DNA of 64,000 nt. Origin: Proteiniphilum propionicum (GTDB taxonomy: Bacteria; Bacteroidota; Bacteroidia; Bacteroidales; Dysgonomonadaceae). Positions 45,456-55,560 of the stretch are shown here, piece after piece. Below the pieces are notes generated by a model. It did not search any database, was not told the DNA's origin, and saw only the letters and a program-made list of their open reading frames with translations. A program made the position numbers and the translations under genes. The stretch covers positions 3,390,501 to 3,454,500 of the forward strand of contig NZ_CP073586.1 in the NCBI RefSeq assembly GCF_022267555.1. Direction: 5' to 3'. Numbering within the stretch: the first letter of the stretch is position 1; every line of letters begins with the position of its first letter.

Positions 45456-47540
45456 TTAGTTGTGAAGATTAACTGATAATCCCATTTTGAAAACAAAGGG
45501 ATTAACCGGATAGCCAGGGAGTGAAAAATACTCACGCGGCTTCAAAACTTGCGATGCAACATTGTAGAACATTAAAAAGAAGCGTGTCTGCTTAAGATGC
45601 ATGTTGGCATAGATGGTAGCAATGGGATAATTTCCAATCTCTTTCTCCTTCTGGTTATAAAACTGCAACAAGGCAGGCTCATAACCGGGAACAAAATATT
45701 TGGTATGATAATGTGTATCTATTCCCAACTGAAGAGTAAGCTCGTTTACAATTTTTGCCTTCAGATACATATTGGAATATAGGCTGATCATGGGAACAGG
45801 TATCACATCTTGATTGCTAGAGGTTTGATATACAGCCTGATTATCCCAGTTGAATATACCAAGACTCAGATTCTGGTCCACTCGTGCCGATAGAACCTGT
45901 ATATTGTTGCTCTCCTGCGCTATGTTCTTATCCTGACCGTAATAAATAAAGTTCTGCAGATTTTCAACACCTACGCTTAGAGTGGTGTTCGTAAAAGGTA
46001 TATGTAGTTTTCCGCCCGCATAAACTCTTCGTATATCTCCAAAATCGTGATTCCAGCTGAAATATTTTGAGTAGTAGTTATTCTGAAGGTACTTTGGCTT
46101 CAGATTTTTAATGTATGCTTCAGCATACAATGTAGTACGTCTGTTGGCGATGAAGAAACCGGTCTCCACGTCAGCCAGCGCTCTGAATTCTCCCAGATTT
46201 TCCCCCAGGACACCCAGGTCGGCACGAATATTGAACAGCAGGTTTTCACCCTGTTGCTTATTGAGTACACCTCCTATAGTGACTGCGCTTTCGCGATGAT
46301 TCTTCCACTCCGCGCCTTCACTGTCTCTTGTTGAATAGTTGCGCAAATCGTACTCGAGAAAAGCGGCAAGGCCAAACTTCACCCAATCTTTGAACCCTTC
46401 CCTCAGGCTCAGAGAAACACTGTTTTTAAACGATGAATAGTGGATACTGTCATCCACTGCCCCCTCGTAAAAACGGTTTTCATAAAACCGGTCAATGTGC
46501 TGCATCTGAACTCCATCAACATTAACATAGGTGGTATCATACGACAAAAAACGGCGATGCTGCTGAGTATAATGTGATGAGAAACCAATGCTTGCTACAG
46601 GTACAAACTGTCCAGGCCCTTTGTGGAGCGAGTCGGTTGCAATCTCCCTGTATCCCAAATTATATCTTCCTGATAAAAAGTAGCGGTTGTTGCGCAAAGA
46701 ATTCCAGGTATTGGTAAATTTCACCGGGATTTCTCTCGGAGTAAAACTTTGCTGTATGGCATCGGGATCGGTAATAAACATCTCGTTGGTTATTCCTCCA
46801 TTTTCAAAATTCGACAATGATCCCTGATTCATAAAAGCATGTATTTCAATCCTGTCGGACAGATAGTTGCCAAAAAGGGTGAAATTGTTGTGCTTTACAG
46901 CCTGAGAATTGTAAAACCCTTTGGCGTTGATCAGATTCAAGTCCATACCAACATTCAGGCTCTTCCCGAAATTAGATGTAAGCCTTGCATCAAAAGTCTC
47001 TTCCCTGTTTTGTTTTGAACCTGCGCGATTATAGTTCAGCCTTGAATAGGGCACGCGCGTATTAACAAATAGCAGTTTTTCGGGATCTTTCAAATAGTTG
47101 TGGTAAGCATTGTTAAATATAAAATGCCCGGTTTCGGGGCGGTCGAAAAATATTTTGGAAATCGAGGGTGAGCCAATCGGAGCAAGGAAGCCCATAGCTA
47201 CCGATTCTCCATCCGGCAACGTTGTTTGCTGGTAATTATGGAGCAAGGTGTCGGGAATTGCGAGCAAACGGTTACCCGTTCGTGCTTCTACTGTCCAGAC
47301 AGTCATACGTGCAATACGTTGCAACGAGTCGGCCATCGCACCATGATCGTTTAACAGATGGTCGAGATGAGATGATTGGGCTGGCTGCTTATCTGACTCT
47401 ACCTTCCTTGGAAGCAGATCCAGCGAATCGGGATTCGTTGTGATCTGCGATGAATCGGGCAATATGATACGTGCCTGCGGGTATGCAGCCATAGTGTATA
47501 TGATACATGCCAGAAGAGATATGAACAGCTTTACTTTCAT
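45456..47540 (-). CDS. Large 'putative porin' outer-membrane protein
   Basis: A 694-residue beta-barrel of the Bacteroidota putative-porin family. The start at 47540 (MKVKLFISLLACIIYTMAAYPQ) gives a clean signal peptide; the upstream in-frame Met lies ten codons earlier. After a roughly 130-residue periplasmic or plug-like region (PDTLLHNYQQTTLPDGES) the sequence consists of alternating beta strands (RLNYNRAGSKQNREETFDAR, YFLSGRYNLGYREI, TTLYAEAYIKNLKPKYL, TLQLGIDTHYHTKYF). It is probably an outer-membrane channel of unknown cargo, co-transcribed with the downstream solute-binding protein. Confidence 0.82.
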   Translation of the reverse strand: MKVKLFISLLACIIYTMAAYPQARIILPDSSQITTNPDSLDLLPRKVESDKQPAQSSHLDHLLNDHGAMADSLQRIARMTVWTVEARTGNRLLAIPDTLLHNYQQTTLPDGESVAMGFLAPIGSPSISKIFFDRPETGHFIFNNAYHNYLKDPEKLLFVNTRVPYSRLNYNRAGSKQNREETFDARLTSNFGKSLNVGMDLNLINAKGFYNSQAVKHNNFTLFGNYLSDRIEIHAFMNQGSLSNFENGGITNEMFITDPDAIQQSFTPREIPVKFTNTWNSLRNNRYFLSGRYNLGYREIATDSLHKGPGQFVPVASIGFSSHYTQQHRRFLSYDTTYVNVDGVQMQHIDRFYENRFYEGAVDDSIHYSSFKNSVSLSLREGFKDWVKFGLAAFLEYDLRNYSTRDSEGAEWKNHRESAVTIGGVLNKQQGENLLFNIRADLGVLGENLGEFRALADVETGFFIANRRTTLYAEAYIKNLKPKYLQNNYYSKYFSWNHDFGDIRRVYAGGKLHIPFTNTTLSVGVENLQNFIYYGQDKNIAQESNNIQVLSARVDQNLSLGIFNWDNQAVYQTSSNQDVIPVPMISLYSNMYLKAKIVNELTLQLGIDTHYHTKYFVPGYEPALLQFYNQKEKEIGNYPIATIYANMHLKQTRFFLMFYNVASQVLKPREYFSLPGYPVNPFVFKMGLSVNLHN

Positions 47541-47719
47541 CGGGTGCAAACTTACATAAAAAATTGTCACGAGAGATAATTCATATTCATTTTCTATACT
47601 TTTTGAAGTTTTTTAGTAAGATATAATCCCAATTTCAACCATTAAAAGTCAAATAAATCTATCTTTCATTTTTAACTGAATAAAAAAATCTTTTTATATG
47701 GCATTTCAAATAATTCCAT

Positions 47720-47727
47720 TATCTTTG
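47720..47727 (+). promoter_or_regulatory. -7 promoter element of the his operon
   Basis: TATCTTTG, perfect consensus, about 20 nt before the leader-peptide ATG. Confidence 0.68.
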
Positions 47728-47746
47728 CACCATCAAAACAGTAAAA

Positions 47747-47803
47747 ATGAAAGCAAACATGTTCCATCATCATCATTTTCATACTTGCAATCGGGCGAGT
47801 TGA
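47747..47803 (+). CDS. hisL: Histidine operon leader peptide
   Basis: An 18-codon frame, MKANMFHHHHFHTCNRAS, with four consecutive His codons and a fifth two codons on. It begins about 20 nt after the promoter, ends 38 nt before a strong terminator and precedes hisG. A ribosome stalling at the His codons when charged tRNA-His is scarce would prevent terminator formation, the classic attenuation design. The peptide is too short for standard gene finders. Confidence 0.87.
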   Translation: MKANMFHHHHFHTCNRAS

Positions 47804-47840
47804 GATAGATATGTACGAACATAAGAGAATATATTTATAG

Positions 47841-47872
47841 ACCCGTCTGAATAGCATCAGACGGGTTTTTTA
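47841..47872 (+). terminator. his operon attenuator terminator
   Basis: ACCCGTCTGA (47841-47850) pairs perfectly with TCAGACGGGT (47857-47866) over a 6-nt loop, followed by a T-run. It lies between the leader peptide and hisG, so it is an internal, conditional terminator. Confidence 0.87.
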
Positions 47873-47913
47873 TTAAAAAGAACGCTGATGCTATCTGGTA
47901 AAACAAATAAGAA

Positions 47914-48771
47914 ATGGAAAAAATAAATATCGCTATCCAGAAAAGCGGCAGGCTGAGTGAAAAATCGCTCAATCTGCTTACAGAGTGCGGGATAAAAGTA
48001 TCTAACGGCGACCGCAAATTAAAAACTGAAGCACGGAATTTTCCTATGGAGATTCTCTTCCTTCGTGATGATGATATTCCGCAATATGTGGAACAGGGCG
48101 TGGCAGATATTGGCATTCTGGGTGAAAACGAAGTGTGGGAGAAAGAAAAAGACGTAAGGGTTGTTGAAAAATTAGGTTTCGGAAACTGCCGCTTGTCACT
48201 TGCTATTCCAAAAGATGAGGAGTACACGGGACTGGATTATTTCAACGGCAAGCGTATTGCCACGAGCTACCCTAAAATATTGAGAAACTATTTTACGGTA
48301 AAAGGCATTAAGGTACAAATAGAGGAGCTGGGCGGGAGCGTTGAGATTGCCACCGGCATTGGGCTGGCAGACGCAATTTTTGATATAGTGAGCACCGGAA
48401 GCACACTCATCATGAATGGATTGAAAGAGGCTGAACCAATCATTAAAAGCGAAGCTGTGCTAATCAGCAACAAAAACCTCTCGCCTACTAAATCCGAACT
48501 GCTTGATAAATTGTTATTCCGTATAAAAGCCTATAAGAACGGGCAAGGAAAAAAATACGTTTTGCTGAACGCACCCAACGGGATAATTCCCAAAATTGTG
48601 AAGTTGTTGCCCGGAATGCGCTCACCCAGTATTCTCCCGTTAGCCGACAAAGGCTGGAGTAGCGTTCACTCGGTGATAAAAGATGATGATTTCTGGGCAA
48701 TTATCGATGAACTGAAGCTACTTGGAGCCGAAGGTATTTTAGTTGTACCTATAGAAAAAATGATTCTTTAG
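47914..48771 (+). CDS. hisG: ATP phosphoribosyltransferase (long form)
   Basis: First enzyme of histidine synthesis, joining ATP and PRPP, feedback-inhibited by histidine. At 285 residues it is the long, hexameric HisG with a C-terminal regulatory ACT-like domain (about 210-285, ending GAEGILVVPIEKMIL), so no HisZ is needed. N-terminal IAIQKSGRLSEKSLNLL and the PRPP-site segment AIFDIVSTGSTLIMNGLKE are typical. It is the first structural gene of a complete operon, behind the attenuator. Confidence 0.96.
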   Translation: MEKINIAIQKSGRLSEKSLNLLTECGIKVSNGDRKLKTEARNFPMEILFLRDDDIPQYVEQGVADIGILGENEVWEKEKDVRVVEKLGFGNCRLSLAIPKDEEYTGLDYFNGKRIATSYPKILRNYFTVKGIKVQIEELGGSVEIATGIGLADAIFDIVSTGSTLIMNGLKEAEPIIKSEAVLISNKNLSPTKSELLDKLLFRIKAYKNGQGKKYVLLNAPNGIIPKIVKLLPGMRSPSILPLADKGWSSVHSVIKDDDFWAIIDELKLLGAEGILVVPIEKMIL

Positions 48772-48913
48772 TACTCTGACTTCGCACCTTTTCTGTTTTC
48801 GCCTTTCACCGTGTTATCAAAAAAGATGATTCTTTAGTGCTTTAAGATGTGGTTGCGTAAAGATGACAATAAAACTGCAGTAAGTTGAAAAAAATAAACG
48901 TAAAAAAACTGAT

Positions 48914-50245
48914 ATGAAAACAATCTCAAACCCTTCACATACCAAATGGAAAAAATTGGCAGAACGCCCTATGATCAGGCAACAAAAGCTGATGAATACA
49001 GTTGAAAAAATGTTCTATGATATTAACCGAAAAGGTGATAAGGCAGTTATTTCATTCAGCAGGAAGTACGATTATTCCGAACAGGATAAGCTTGTTTTGG
49101 ATCAAGATACAATAAATAAAGCTGCAGATCAGATCTCTGAACAATTGAAACTGGCAATCGACCTGGCACGAAAAAACATCGAAGCTTTTCACCTACAGCA
49201 AAGGGAAAAGATAGAGAAGGTTGAGACCGCCCCCGGAGTTTTTTGCTGGCGTGAATCGAGGCCTATCGAGCGTATCGGCATCTATATCCCCGGCGGCTCA
49301 GCCCCGCTCTTTTCAACTGTGCTAATGCTTGCCGTCCCGGCTAAGATAGCCGGATGCCGTGAGATTGTGATGTGTACGCCCCCAAATCAGAAGGGAGAAA
49401 TTCATCCCGCTATACTCTACACTGCTCAACTGGCAGGCGTAACAAAAATCTTTGCTGCAGGAGGTATTCAAGCTATCGGCGCAATGACTTTCGGTACGGA
49501 AAGCATACCCAAGGTTGATAAAATATTCGGTCCCGGCAATCAATATGTGATGGCTGCAAAACGTTCTGCACAGTATTACGGCACAGCTATCGACATGCCA
49601 GCCGGGCCCAGTGAGTTACTTGTGATTGCCGACTCAAGCTGTAATCCCGCATTCGTAGCTGCCGACCTGCTCTCGCAGGCAGAACACGGCCCGGACAGCC
49701 AGGTAATATTGTTGTCTGATAACAGACAGGTTATTAAGAATGTAAAAAAAGAGATCGATATCCAGCTGGACAACCTTCCCCGCAAGGAGATTATCTTGCA
49801 ATCGCTCAAAAACAGCAAAGCCATTCTTTTCAAAGAGCTAGGTGAAAGCGTTGCTTTCAGCAATTTCTATGCTCCTGAGCATCTTATACTGGCAACAAAC
49901 AAAGCGGTACTACTGAGTCGTGATGTAATAAATGCCGGCTCAGTTTTCCTTGGCAACTTCAGTTGCGAGAGTGCGGGAGATTACGCAAGCGGGACCAATC
50001 ACACGCTTCCTACAGGCGGAAATGCCAGAGCCTACAGCGGCGTTTCGCTGGACAGTTTCGTAAAAAAAATCACTTTCCAGCAACTCAATGAGGAAGGGAT
50101 TATGAGCATTGGCAGTGCAGTTGAAGTAATGGCGGAAGAGGAACAGCTTTACGGCCACAAGAATGCCATTACACTTCGCTTAGGAGCTGCGACAACAAAA
50201 TATCTACAAATTAACAATCAAGTGAATCCAGATGAACAACTTTGA
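48914..50245 (+). CDS. hisD: Histidinol dehydrogenase
   Basis: Zinc enzyme performing the last two oxidations, histidinol to histidine, with NAD. It is 443 residues. Signature segments include IERIGIYIPGGSAPLFSTVLM, KIFGPGNQYVMAAKR, DMPAGPSELLVIAD and LLSQAEHGPDSQV, which holds the catalytic Glu-His region. A 142-nt gap follows hisG. The gene overlaps hisC by 14 nt. Confidence 0.96.
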   Translation: MKTISNPSHTKWKKLAERPMIRQQKLMNTVEKMFYDINRKGDKAVISFSRKYDYSEQDKLVLDQDTINKAADQISEQLKLAIDLARKNIEAFHLQQREKIEKVETAPGVFCWRESRPIERIGIYIPGGSAPLFSTVLMLAVPAKIAGCREIVMCTPPNQKGEIHPAILYTAQLAGVTKIFAAGGIQAIGAMTFGTESIPKVDKIFGPGNQYVMAAKRSAQYYGTAIDMPAGPSELLVIADSSCNPAFVAADLLSQAEHGPDSQVILLSDNRQVIKNVKKEIDIQLDNLPRKEIILQSLKNSKAILFKELGESVAFSNFYAPEHLILATNKAVLLSRDVINAGSVFLGNFSCESAGDYASGTNHTLPTGGNARAYSGVSLDSFVKKITFQQLNEEGIMSIGSAVEVMAEEEQLYGHKNAITLRLGAATTKYLQINNQVNPDEQL

Positions 50246-51254
50246 TTTAAATACTCTGGTACGCCCCAATATCCGTGCGCTTAAGCCCTACTCAAGTGCG
50301 AGAGACGAGTTCTCAGGCGACAAAGGTATTTTTTTAGATGCCAATGAAAACCCTTTCGGTAAAATGAACAGGTATCCCGATCCACATCAACGTATGTTGA
50401 AAAAAAAATTGTCGGAAAGAAAGAAGGTAGCGGAAGAGAATATTTTTATCGGAAACGGTAGTGATGAAGTGATCGACCTGGTTTATCGGATATTCTGCGA
50501 ACCGTCAAGAGACAGCGTAATCCTGTGCCCTCCGACATATGGAATGTATGAGGTGTCTGCAAATATCAACAATGTGAACGTGATTAGCGTGCCGCTTACC
50601 GGTGACTTTGAATTGAATATTGATGAAATTCTGCAACAATCTGCAAAATGCATTTTCCTATGCTCTCCCAACAATCCCTCTGGAAACCGGTTAAAAGATG
50701 TGGAAAGAGTGTTAAATGAGTTTCAGGGGATTGTTGTTGTAGATGAAGCATATATAGATTTTTGCATAGGCAGCACTTTTCTATCAAAGCTTTCGTCCTA
50801 CCCCAATCTCATTGTTATGCAGACCTTCAGCAAAGCATGGGCGCTTGCCGGTGCACGTATTGGAGTAGCCTATGCCGGTGCAGAGATTGTAAGGCTGATG
50901 GATAAGACAAAGCCTCCCTACAACGTGAGTGCTCTTAATCAGGAAGAGGCTCTAAAAGCACTTTCTAAACCGCAGAAGTTTGAATACCGGCTGGCCATAA
51001 TACTGGAACAGAGATTCTTTCTTAAAAAAGAATTGACAAAATTACCCATTGTACGTAGGATATATCCTTCAGATGCAAATTTCCTGCTGGTGGAGGTGAC
51101 TGATGCCGATAAAATTTACAATTATCTGGTTACAAAAAAGGTGATAGTCCGGAACCGCAATGCTGTTGTCCGCAACTCTATCCGTATAACAGTGGGAAAG
51201 CCCGAAGAAAACCGGAAATTGTTGGAAGAATTAAAAAATTATAGTGAAATATGA
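50232..51254 (+). CDS. hisC: Histidinol-phosphate aminotransferase
   Basis: PLP-dependent class I/II aminotransferase converting imidazole-acetol phosphate to histidinol phosphate. It has 340 residues. The PLP Lys lies in [16 protein letters not shown], the substrate loop is ANENPFG, and NPSG is in SPNNPSGNR. It overlaps both neighbours (hisD by 14 nt, hisB by 4 nt), showing tight translational coupling. Confidence 0.96.
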   Translation: MNNFDLNTLVRPNIRALKPYSSARDEFSGDKGIFLDANENPFGKMNRYPDPHQRMLKKKLSERKKVAEENIFIGNGSDEVIDLVYRIFCEPSRDSVILCPPTYGMYEVSANINNVNVISVPLTGDFELNIDEILQQSAKCIFLCSPNNPSGNRLKDVERVLNEFQGIVVVDEAYIDFCIGSTFLSKLSSYPNLIVMQTFSKAWALAGARIGVAYAGAEIVRLMDKTKPPYNVSALNQEEALKALSKPQKFEYRLAIILEQRFFLKKELTKLPIVRRIYPSDANFLLVEVTDADKIYNYLVTKKVIVRNRNAVVRNSIRITVGKPEENRKLLEELKNYSEI

Positions 51255-52339
51255 AGAAAGTATTATTCATAGATCGTGACGGAACACTAATTATAGAGCC
51301 GGAAGACGAACAGATTGACAGTCTGGAAAAGTTGGAGTTTTACCCGCGAGTATTTCAATCGCTCTCAAGCATCGCCGATGAACTGGAATATGAACTGGTA
51401 ATGGTCACCAATCAGGATGGTTTGGGCAGTGCTTCATTTCCCGAGGAGACTTTCTGGCCGGCTCAGAATAAGATTATCAAGGCCTTTGAAAACGAAGGAA
51501 TTAATTTCAGTGAAATATTAATCGATCGTTCCTTCCCCAACGACAACCAACCAACCAGAAAACCGGGCATTGGCATGCTCACACACTACCTGAAAGGGGG
51601 ATATGACCTGGAAAATTCATTTGTCATAGGGGACAGAGTGACGGATGTACAATTAGCTGAGAACATAGGATGTAAGTCTATCTTTTTAAGTGATATTCCA
51701 CATCCTGGCGCACTCCTTTGCACAACCGACTGGCGAGAGATTTATAATTTTCTGAAAGCAAAGCCCCGTACCGGAAGGGTATACAGAAAAACATCAGAAA
51801 CAGAGATTCTCGCAGAGTTGAATCTCGACGGGAATGGGAAAAGCAATATTACTACAGGATTAGGATTCTTCGATCATATGCTCAATCAGATTGCCCGCCA
51901 CGGGAACATCGATCTTATAATTCAATCGAAAGGAGACCTGCATGTTGATGAACACCACACCATAGAGGATGTGGGTATCGCGCTGGGAGAAGCTATCTTG
52001 CAGGCAATTGGCAGTAAAAAGGGGATTTCCCGTTATGGCTTCTTGTTACCTATGGACGACAGCCTGGCTCAGGTGGCAATAGACTTTGGAGGCCGCCCCT
52101 GGCTGGTGTGGAATGTGGAATTTAAGCGTGAATTCATAGGCGATATGCCCACGGAGATGTTTATGCATTTTTTCAAGTCGTTCAGTGACAATGCGAAGTG
52201 CAACCTCAACATCAAAGCTGAAGGCGACAATGAGCACCACAAAATAGAAGCCATCTTTAAAGCCTTTGCCAGATCAGTAAAGATGGCGGTGAGACGGGGT
52301 GAAACTTCCGGTATTCCCAGTACAAAAGGAACTCTTTGA
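51251..52339 (+). CDS. hisB: Bifunctional histidinol-phosphatase/imidazoleglycerol-phosphate dehydratase
   Basis: Two-domain HisB of the E. coli kind, 362 residues. The N-terminal HAD phosphatase (1-165) has the nucleophile motif FIDRDGTL and [14 protein letters not shown]. The C-terminal dehydratase (about 175-362) has the manganese-binding motifs [13 protein letters not shown] and [15 protein letters not shown], then [13 protein letters not shown] and [11 protein letters not shown]. The start ATG overlaps the hisC stop by 4 nt. Confidence 0.96.
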   Translation: MKKVLFIDRDGTLIIEPEDEQIDSLEKLEFYPRVFQSLSSIADELEYELVMVTNQDGLGSASFPEETFWPAQNKIIKAFENEGINFSEILIDRSFPNDNQPTRKPGIGMLTHYLKGGYDLENSFVIGDRVTDVQLAENIGCKSIFLSDIPHPGALLCTTDWREIYNFLKAKPRTGRVYRKTSETEILAELNLDGNGKSNITTGLGFFDHMLNQIARHGNIDLIIQSKGDLHVDEHHTIEDVGIALGEAILQAIGSKKGISRYGFLLPMDDSLAQVAIDFGGRPWLVWNVEFKREFIGDMPTEMFMHFFKSFSDNAKCNLNIKAEGDNEHHKIEAIFKAFARSVKMAVRRGETSGIPSTKGTL

Positions 52340-52375
52340 AAGTAAAAACTAACGGTCAATAACCGAAGCAAACAG

Positions 52376-52960
52376 ATGATTGCTATCATAAAATACAATG
52401 CTGGAAATATTACGTCGGTCTACAATGCAGTAAAGCGACTGGGCTACACATGCATAGTGACGGACAATATTGATGAAATCCTGCAGGCGGGGAAAGTTAT
52501 ATTCCCCGGAGTGGGAGAAGCCCGGTCTGCCATGTTGTATCTGAAAAAGAGATGTCTGGATACAACCCTGAAATCGCTGAAACAGCCAACACTGGGTATA
52601 TGCCTGGGCCTACAACTCATGTGTAATTATTCCGAAGAAGGTGATACGGAGTGTTTCGGCATTTTTGATGCTGTAGTAAAAAAGTTTCCTTCAGGGGAGA
52701 TCGTTCCTCACATGGGCTGGAACAGCTTAAGCTTGACTAAGGTAAATGACCCCCTTTTCGATGGATTCGGCACCGGTGAGACAGTCTATTTTGTGCACAG
52801 TTATTACGCCGGTATATGCCCTCAGACAATTGCAAAGTGCAATTATATTTTGCCGTTCAGTGCAGCCATGCATAAAGATAATTTTTATGCCACACAGTTT
52901 CACCCCGAAAAATCGGGCAGTGTGGGAGAAAGAATATTAAAAAATTTTTTAAAACTATAG
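52376..52960 (+). CDS. hisH: Imidazole glycerol phosphate synthase, glutaminase subunit
   Basis: Class I glutamine amidotransferase supplying ammonia to HisF. It is 194 residues. The catalytic Cys76 lies in LGICLGLQLM, and the His and Glu in ATQFHPEKSG. The substrate-binding PGVGEAR and VHSYYA segments are present. It is followed by hisA after 6 nt. Confidence 0.96.
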   Translation: MIAIIKYNAGNITSVYNAVKRLGYTCIVTDNIDEILQAGKVIFPGVGEARSAMLYLKKRCLDTTLKSLKQPTLGICLGLQLMCNYSEEGDTECFGIFDAVVKKFPSGEIVPHMGWNSLSLTKVNDPLFDGFGTGETVYFVHSYYAGICPQTIAKCNYILPFSAAMHKDNFYATQFHPEKSGSVGERILKNFLKL

Positions 52961-52966
52961 ACTTTT

Positions 52967-53734
52967 ATGAGAATTATTCCGGCAATAGACATTATCGACG
53001 GAAAATGTGTGCGTCTTACCAGGGGCGACTACAACACACAAAAAACGTATCATGAAAATCCTCTTGATATAGCCAAAAATTTCGAGGCTAACGGCATACG
53101 GTACCTGCACCTGGTGGACCTGGATGGAGCAAAATCCAAACATATTGTCAACCACTGCGTATTATATGAAATAGCATCCGGCACATCGCTGAAGATTGAT
53201 TTCGGTGGTGGGATCAAGTCGGATGATGATGTGCGGATTGCTTTTGAGAACGGAGCTGAACAGATTACAGGAGGGAGTATTGCAGTGCAGCAACCGGAAC
53301 TGTTTTCACGGTGGCTATCGCACTACGGGCCTGATAAGATCATCCTGGGGGCAGACAGCCATCATCGCAAGATAGCTACTCACGGATGGCAGCGGCAATC
53401 GGATACAGATGTAGTAGATTTTATCTCGGAATACGAAAAAAGAGGTATTTGTTACACCATCTGTACAGATATATCGAAAGACGGAATGCTGGAAGGCCCT
53501 TCTGTTGAGCTGTATGAAGAGATACTTGACAAAACTCGCGTTCACCTTATTGCCAGTGGCGGAATCACCACAATGGATGATATTCTTTTGCTACAGCAAA
53601 TTGGATGTGAAGGAGCTATCATCGGTAAAGCTATATATGAAGGACGAATAACGATGAAAGATTTATCCGGCTTTTTTCTGAACAATCCTTTGAAGGAACA
53701 ATTCAAGAAAAAAACTGTTCTGATCGGGATCTGA
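52967..53734 (+). CDS. hisA: ProFAR isomerase
   Basis: TIM-barrel isomerase, 255 residues. Opens with [20 protein letters not shown], carrying the first catalytic Asp, and has the two phosphate-binding motifs [16 protein letters not shown] and [13 protein letters not shown]. The second Asp region is [14 protein letters not shown]. The C-terminal stretch is slightly longer than average. It is 6 nt behind hisH. Confidence 0.95.
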   Translation: MRIIPAIDIIDGKCVRLTRGDYNTQKTYHENPLDIAKNFEANGIRYLHLVDLDGAKSKHIVNHCVLYEIASGTSLKIDFGGGIKSDDDVRIAFENGAEQITGGSIAVQQPELFSRWLSHYGPDKIILGADSHHRKIATHGWQRQSDTDVVDFISEYEKRGICYTICTDISKDGMLEGPSVELYEEILDKTRVHLIASGGITTMDDILLLQQIGCEGAIIGKAIYEGRITMKDLSGFFLNNPLKEQFKKKTVLIGI

Positions 53735-53804
53735 ATCCCATCATTATTGTCAGTAAAAAAAAATTGAAAACAAACAGTTCACATCAAATCAACAATTATA
53801 AAAA

Positions 53805-54560
53805 ATGCTAAAAAAAAGAATTATACCATGCCTTGATATAAAAGACGGACGCACAGTCAAAGGTGTTAATTTCGTTGGCCTTCGTGATGCCGGCGACGCT
53901 GTGGAGCTGGCAAAGCGATATGTGGAAGAGGGAGCTGATGAGCTTGTTTTTCTGGATATTACTGCTACGATAGAAAACCGGAAAACTCTCACCGCCCTGG
54001 TACAGCGAATAGCCCAGGAAATCAATATTCCTTTCACTGTTGGAGGTGGCATACACTCCGCCATGGATGCGGTTTCTATTATCAAAGCCGGAGCCGATAA
54101 GGTAAGTATCAACACATCGGCAGTAAAACATCCTGAGCTGATTACTGAAATTGCGGAACAATTTGGTAGTCAGTGTGTAGTGCTTGCCATCGACACAAAA
54201 TTAGAGGAGAATGGAGAGTGGATGGTATATATACATGGCGGGCGCACCTCCGCTAATCTCCGTACTGTCGACTGGGCAAAAGAGGGGGAAAAAAGGGGCG
54301 CGGGAGAGATACTGCTCACTTCGATGAATAATGACGGCACCCGAAATGGTTTTGCCATCGATATAACTCACGCTATAAGTGAAGCGGTAAATATTCCCGT
54401 AATAGCCTCCGGTGGGGCAGGAACGCCGGAACATTTCGCTGAGGTATTCACAAAGACAAAAGCCAGTGCTGCCTTAGGTGCCTCTGTCTTCCATTTTGGA
54501 GAGATCACTATTCCGGCATTAAAACAATATTTAAAAGAACAAAATATACCCGTACGATAA
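53805..54560 (+). CDS. hisF: Imidazole glycerol phosphate synthase, cyclase subunit
   Basis: TIM-barrel synthase producing imidazoleglycerol phosphate and AICAR with ammonia from HisH. It is 251 residues. Opens with [20 protein letters not shown] and has [34 protein letters not shown] and VIASGGAG. There is a 70-nt gap from hisA. Confidence 0.96.
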   Translation: MLKKRIIPCLDIKDGRTVKGVNFVGLRDAGDAVELAKRYVEEGADELVFLDITATIENRKTLTALVQRIAQEINIPFTVGGGIHSAMDAVSIIKAGADKVSINTSAVKHPELITEIAEQFGSQCVVLAIDTKLEENGEWMVYIHGGRTSANLRTVDWAKEGEKRGAGEILLTSMNNDGTRNGFAIDITHAISEAVNIPVIASGGAGTPEHFAEVFTKTKASAALGASVFHFGEITIPALKQYLKEQNIPVR

Positions 54561-54607
54561 CCTATTGAAAAAGGAGACGGTTTTATTAACAAACAAAAAG
54601 GACAAAA

Positions 54608-55195
54608 GTGAACATTGATTTTAAGAAAAACGGAGGATTGGCCCCGGTCGTCATACAGCATGCGAATACGCTACAGGTACTGATGCTGGGCTATATGAAT
54701 GAAGAGGCTCTTGAGAAAACCATTGCAGAAGGTAAGGTAACTTTTTTCAGCCGCAGCAGACAGCGGTTATGGACCAAGGGAGAGACATCGGGTAACTTCC
54801 TTTTCGTGGAAGAGATACTTCAGGATTGCGACGATGACACGCTGCTTATAAAGGTTATTCCGCAAGGGCCTACCTGCCACACCGGTGCCACTTCCTGCTT
54901 TAAAGAGGAGACTTCGAAAGGTTTTCTGTATGAATTGGAGAAGGTTATTGAGCAACGCATCTCCGATAATCAGGAAGGTTCTTATACCGCCCGACTATTC
55001 AGCCGAGGAGTGAACAAAGTTGCGCAGAAGGTGGGAGAAGAGGCTGTGGAGTTGGTTATTGAGTCAAAAGACAACAATATTGACCTGTTTAAAAACGAAG
55101 CAGCAGATCTGCTCTACCATTTCCTTATTTTGCTGAAAACTAAAAGCCTGAAGCTACAGGATATTGAAGAGATATTATCAGGAAGGCATAAATAA
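54608..55195 (+). CDS. hisIE: Bifunctional phosphoribosyl-AMP cyclohydrolase/phosphoribosyl-ATP pyrophosphatase
   Basis: Fused HisI-HisE, 195 residues, GTG start. The N-terminal cyclohydrolase has VTFFSRSRQRLWTKGETSGN, DCDDDTLLIKV and GPTCHTG, with metal-binding Asp and Cys residues. The C-terminal pyrophosphohydrolase helical domain has SRGVNKVAQKVGEEAVELV and NEAADLLYHFLILL. It closes the operon, which therefore holds every pathway activity in the order GDCBHAF(IE). Confidence 0.95.
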   Translation: MNIDFKKNGGLAPVVIQHANTLQVLMLGYMNEEALEKTIAEGKVTFFSRSRQRLWTKGETSGNFLFVEEILQDCDDDTLLIKVIPQGPTCHTGATSCFKEETSKGFLYELEKVIEQRISDNQEGSYTARLFSRGVNKVAQKVGEEAVELVIESKDNNIDLFKNEAADLLYHFLILLKTKSLKLQDIEEILSGRHK

Positions 55196-55234
55196 CTGAT
55201 TATTAAAGATATGATATCTTATTTTGTGGCTGAA

Positions 55235-55440
55235 ATGTTAAGTATTCAAGTTTCGCATATACAAATTAAACCATATACAGCTAAATATGAGATCTATGCC
55301 TTGAATCAGTGAAGTTTTATGCTTTGCCGTTTGCCTTCCCGCTATCTTGGTGAGCAATAAAGGCATATCTTCTCCCGAATAACGGAGTGCCAGCTCGTGC
55401 ACATTAATGTTTTCGTTAGAAAGGATAATTTTTTTGTGTA
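55235..55440 (-). pseudogene. Remnant of an unidentified gene's 3' end
   Basis: On the minus strand an open frame without a start runs about 68 codons: ILSNENINVHELALRYSGED, then LLLTKIAGRQTAKHKTS, GIDLIFSCIWFNLYMRNLNT and a stop. Its last part resembles the frame at 22468-22514. I do not recognise the family; a decayed mobile-element gene is the likeliest reading. Confidence 0.45.
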
Positions 55441-55462
55441 ACAGATAACAGCATACGAAAAA

Positions 55463-55495
55463 AGAACAACCTACTATTTAAAAGCAGGTTGTTCT
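55463..55495 (-). terminator. Terminator of the rplU-rpmA operon
   Basis: AGAACAACCT and AGGTTGTTCT form a 10-bp stem; read on the minus strand it is followed by TTTTTT. It lies 66 nt beyond the rpmA stop. Confidence 0.82.
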
Positions 55496-55560
55496 AATCA
55501 ACTAAAAAATTATTATTTTATGGTTCAAGTTCCCTTTAACCGGGACAAAGACATTCGCAA

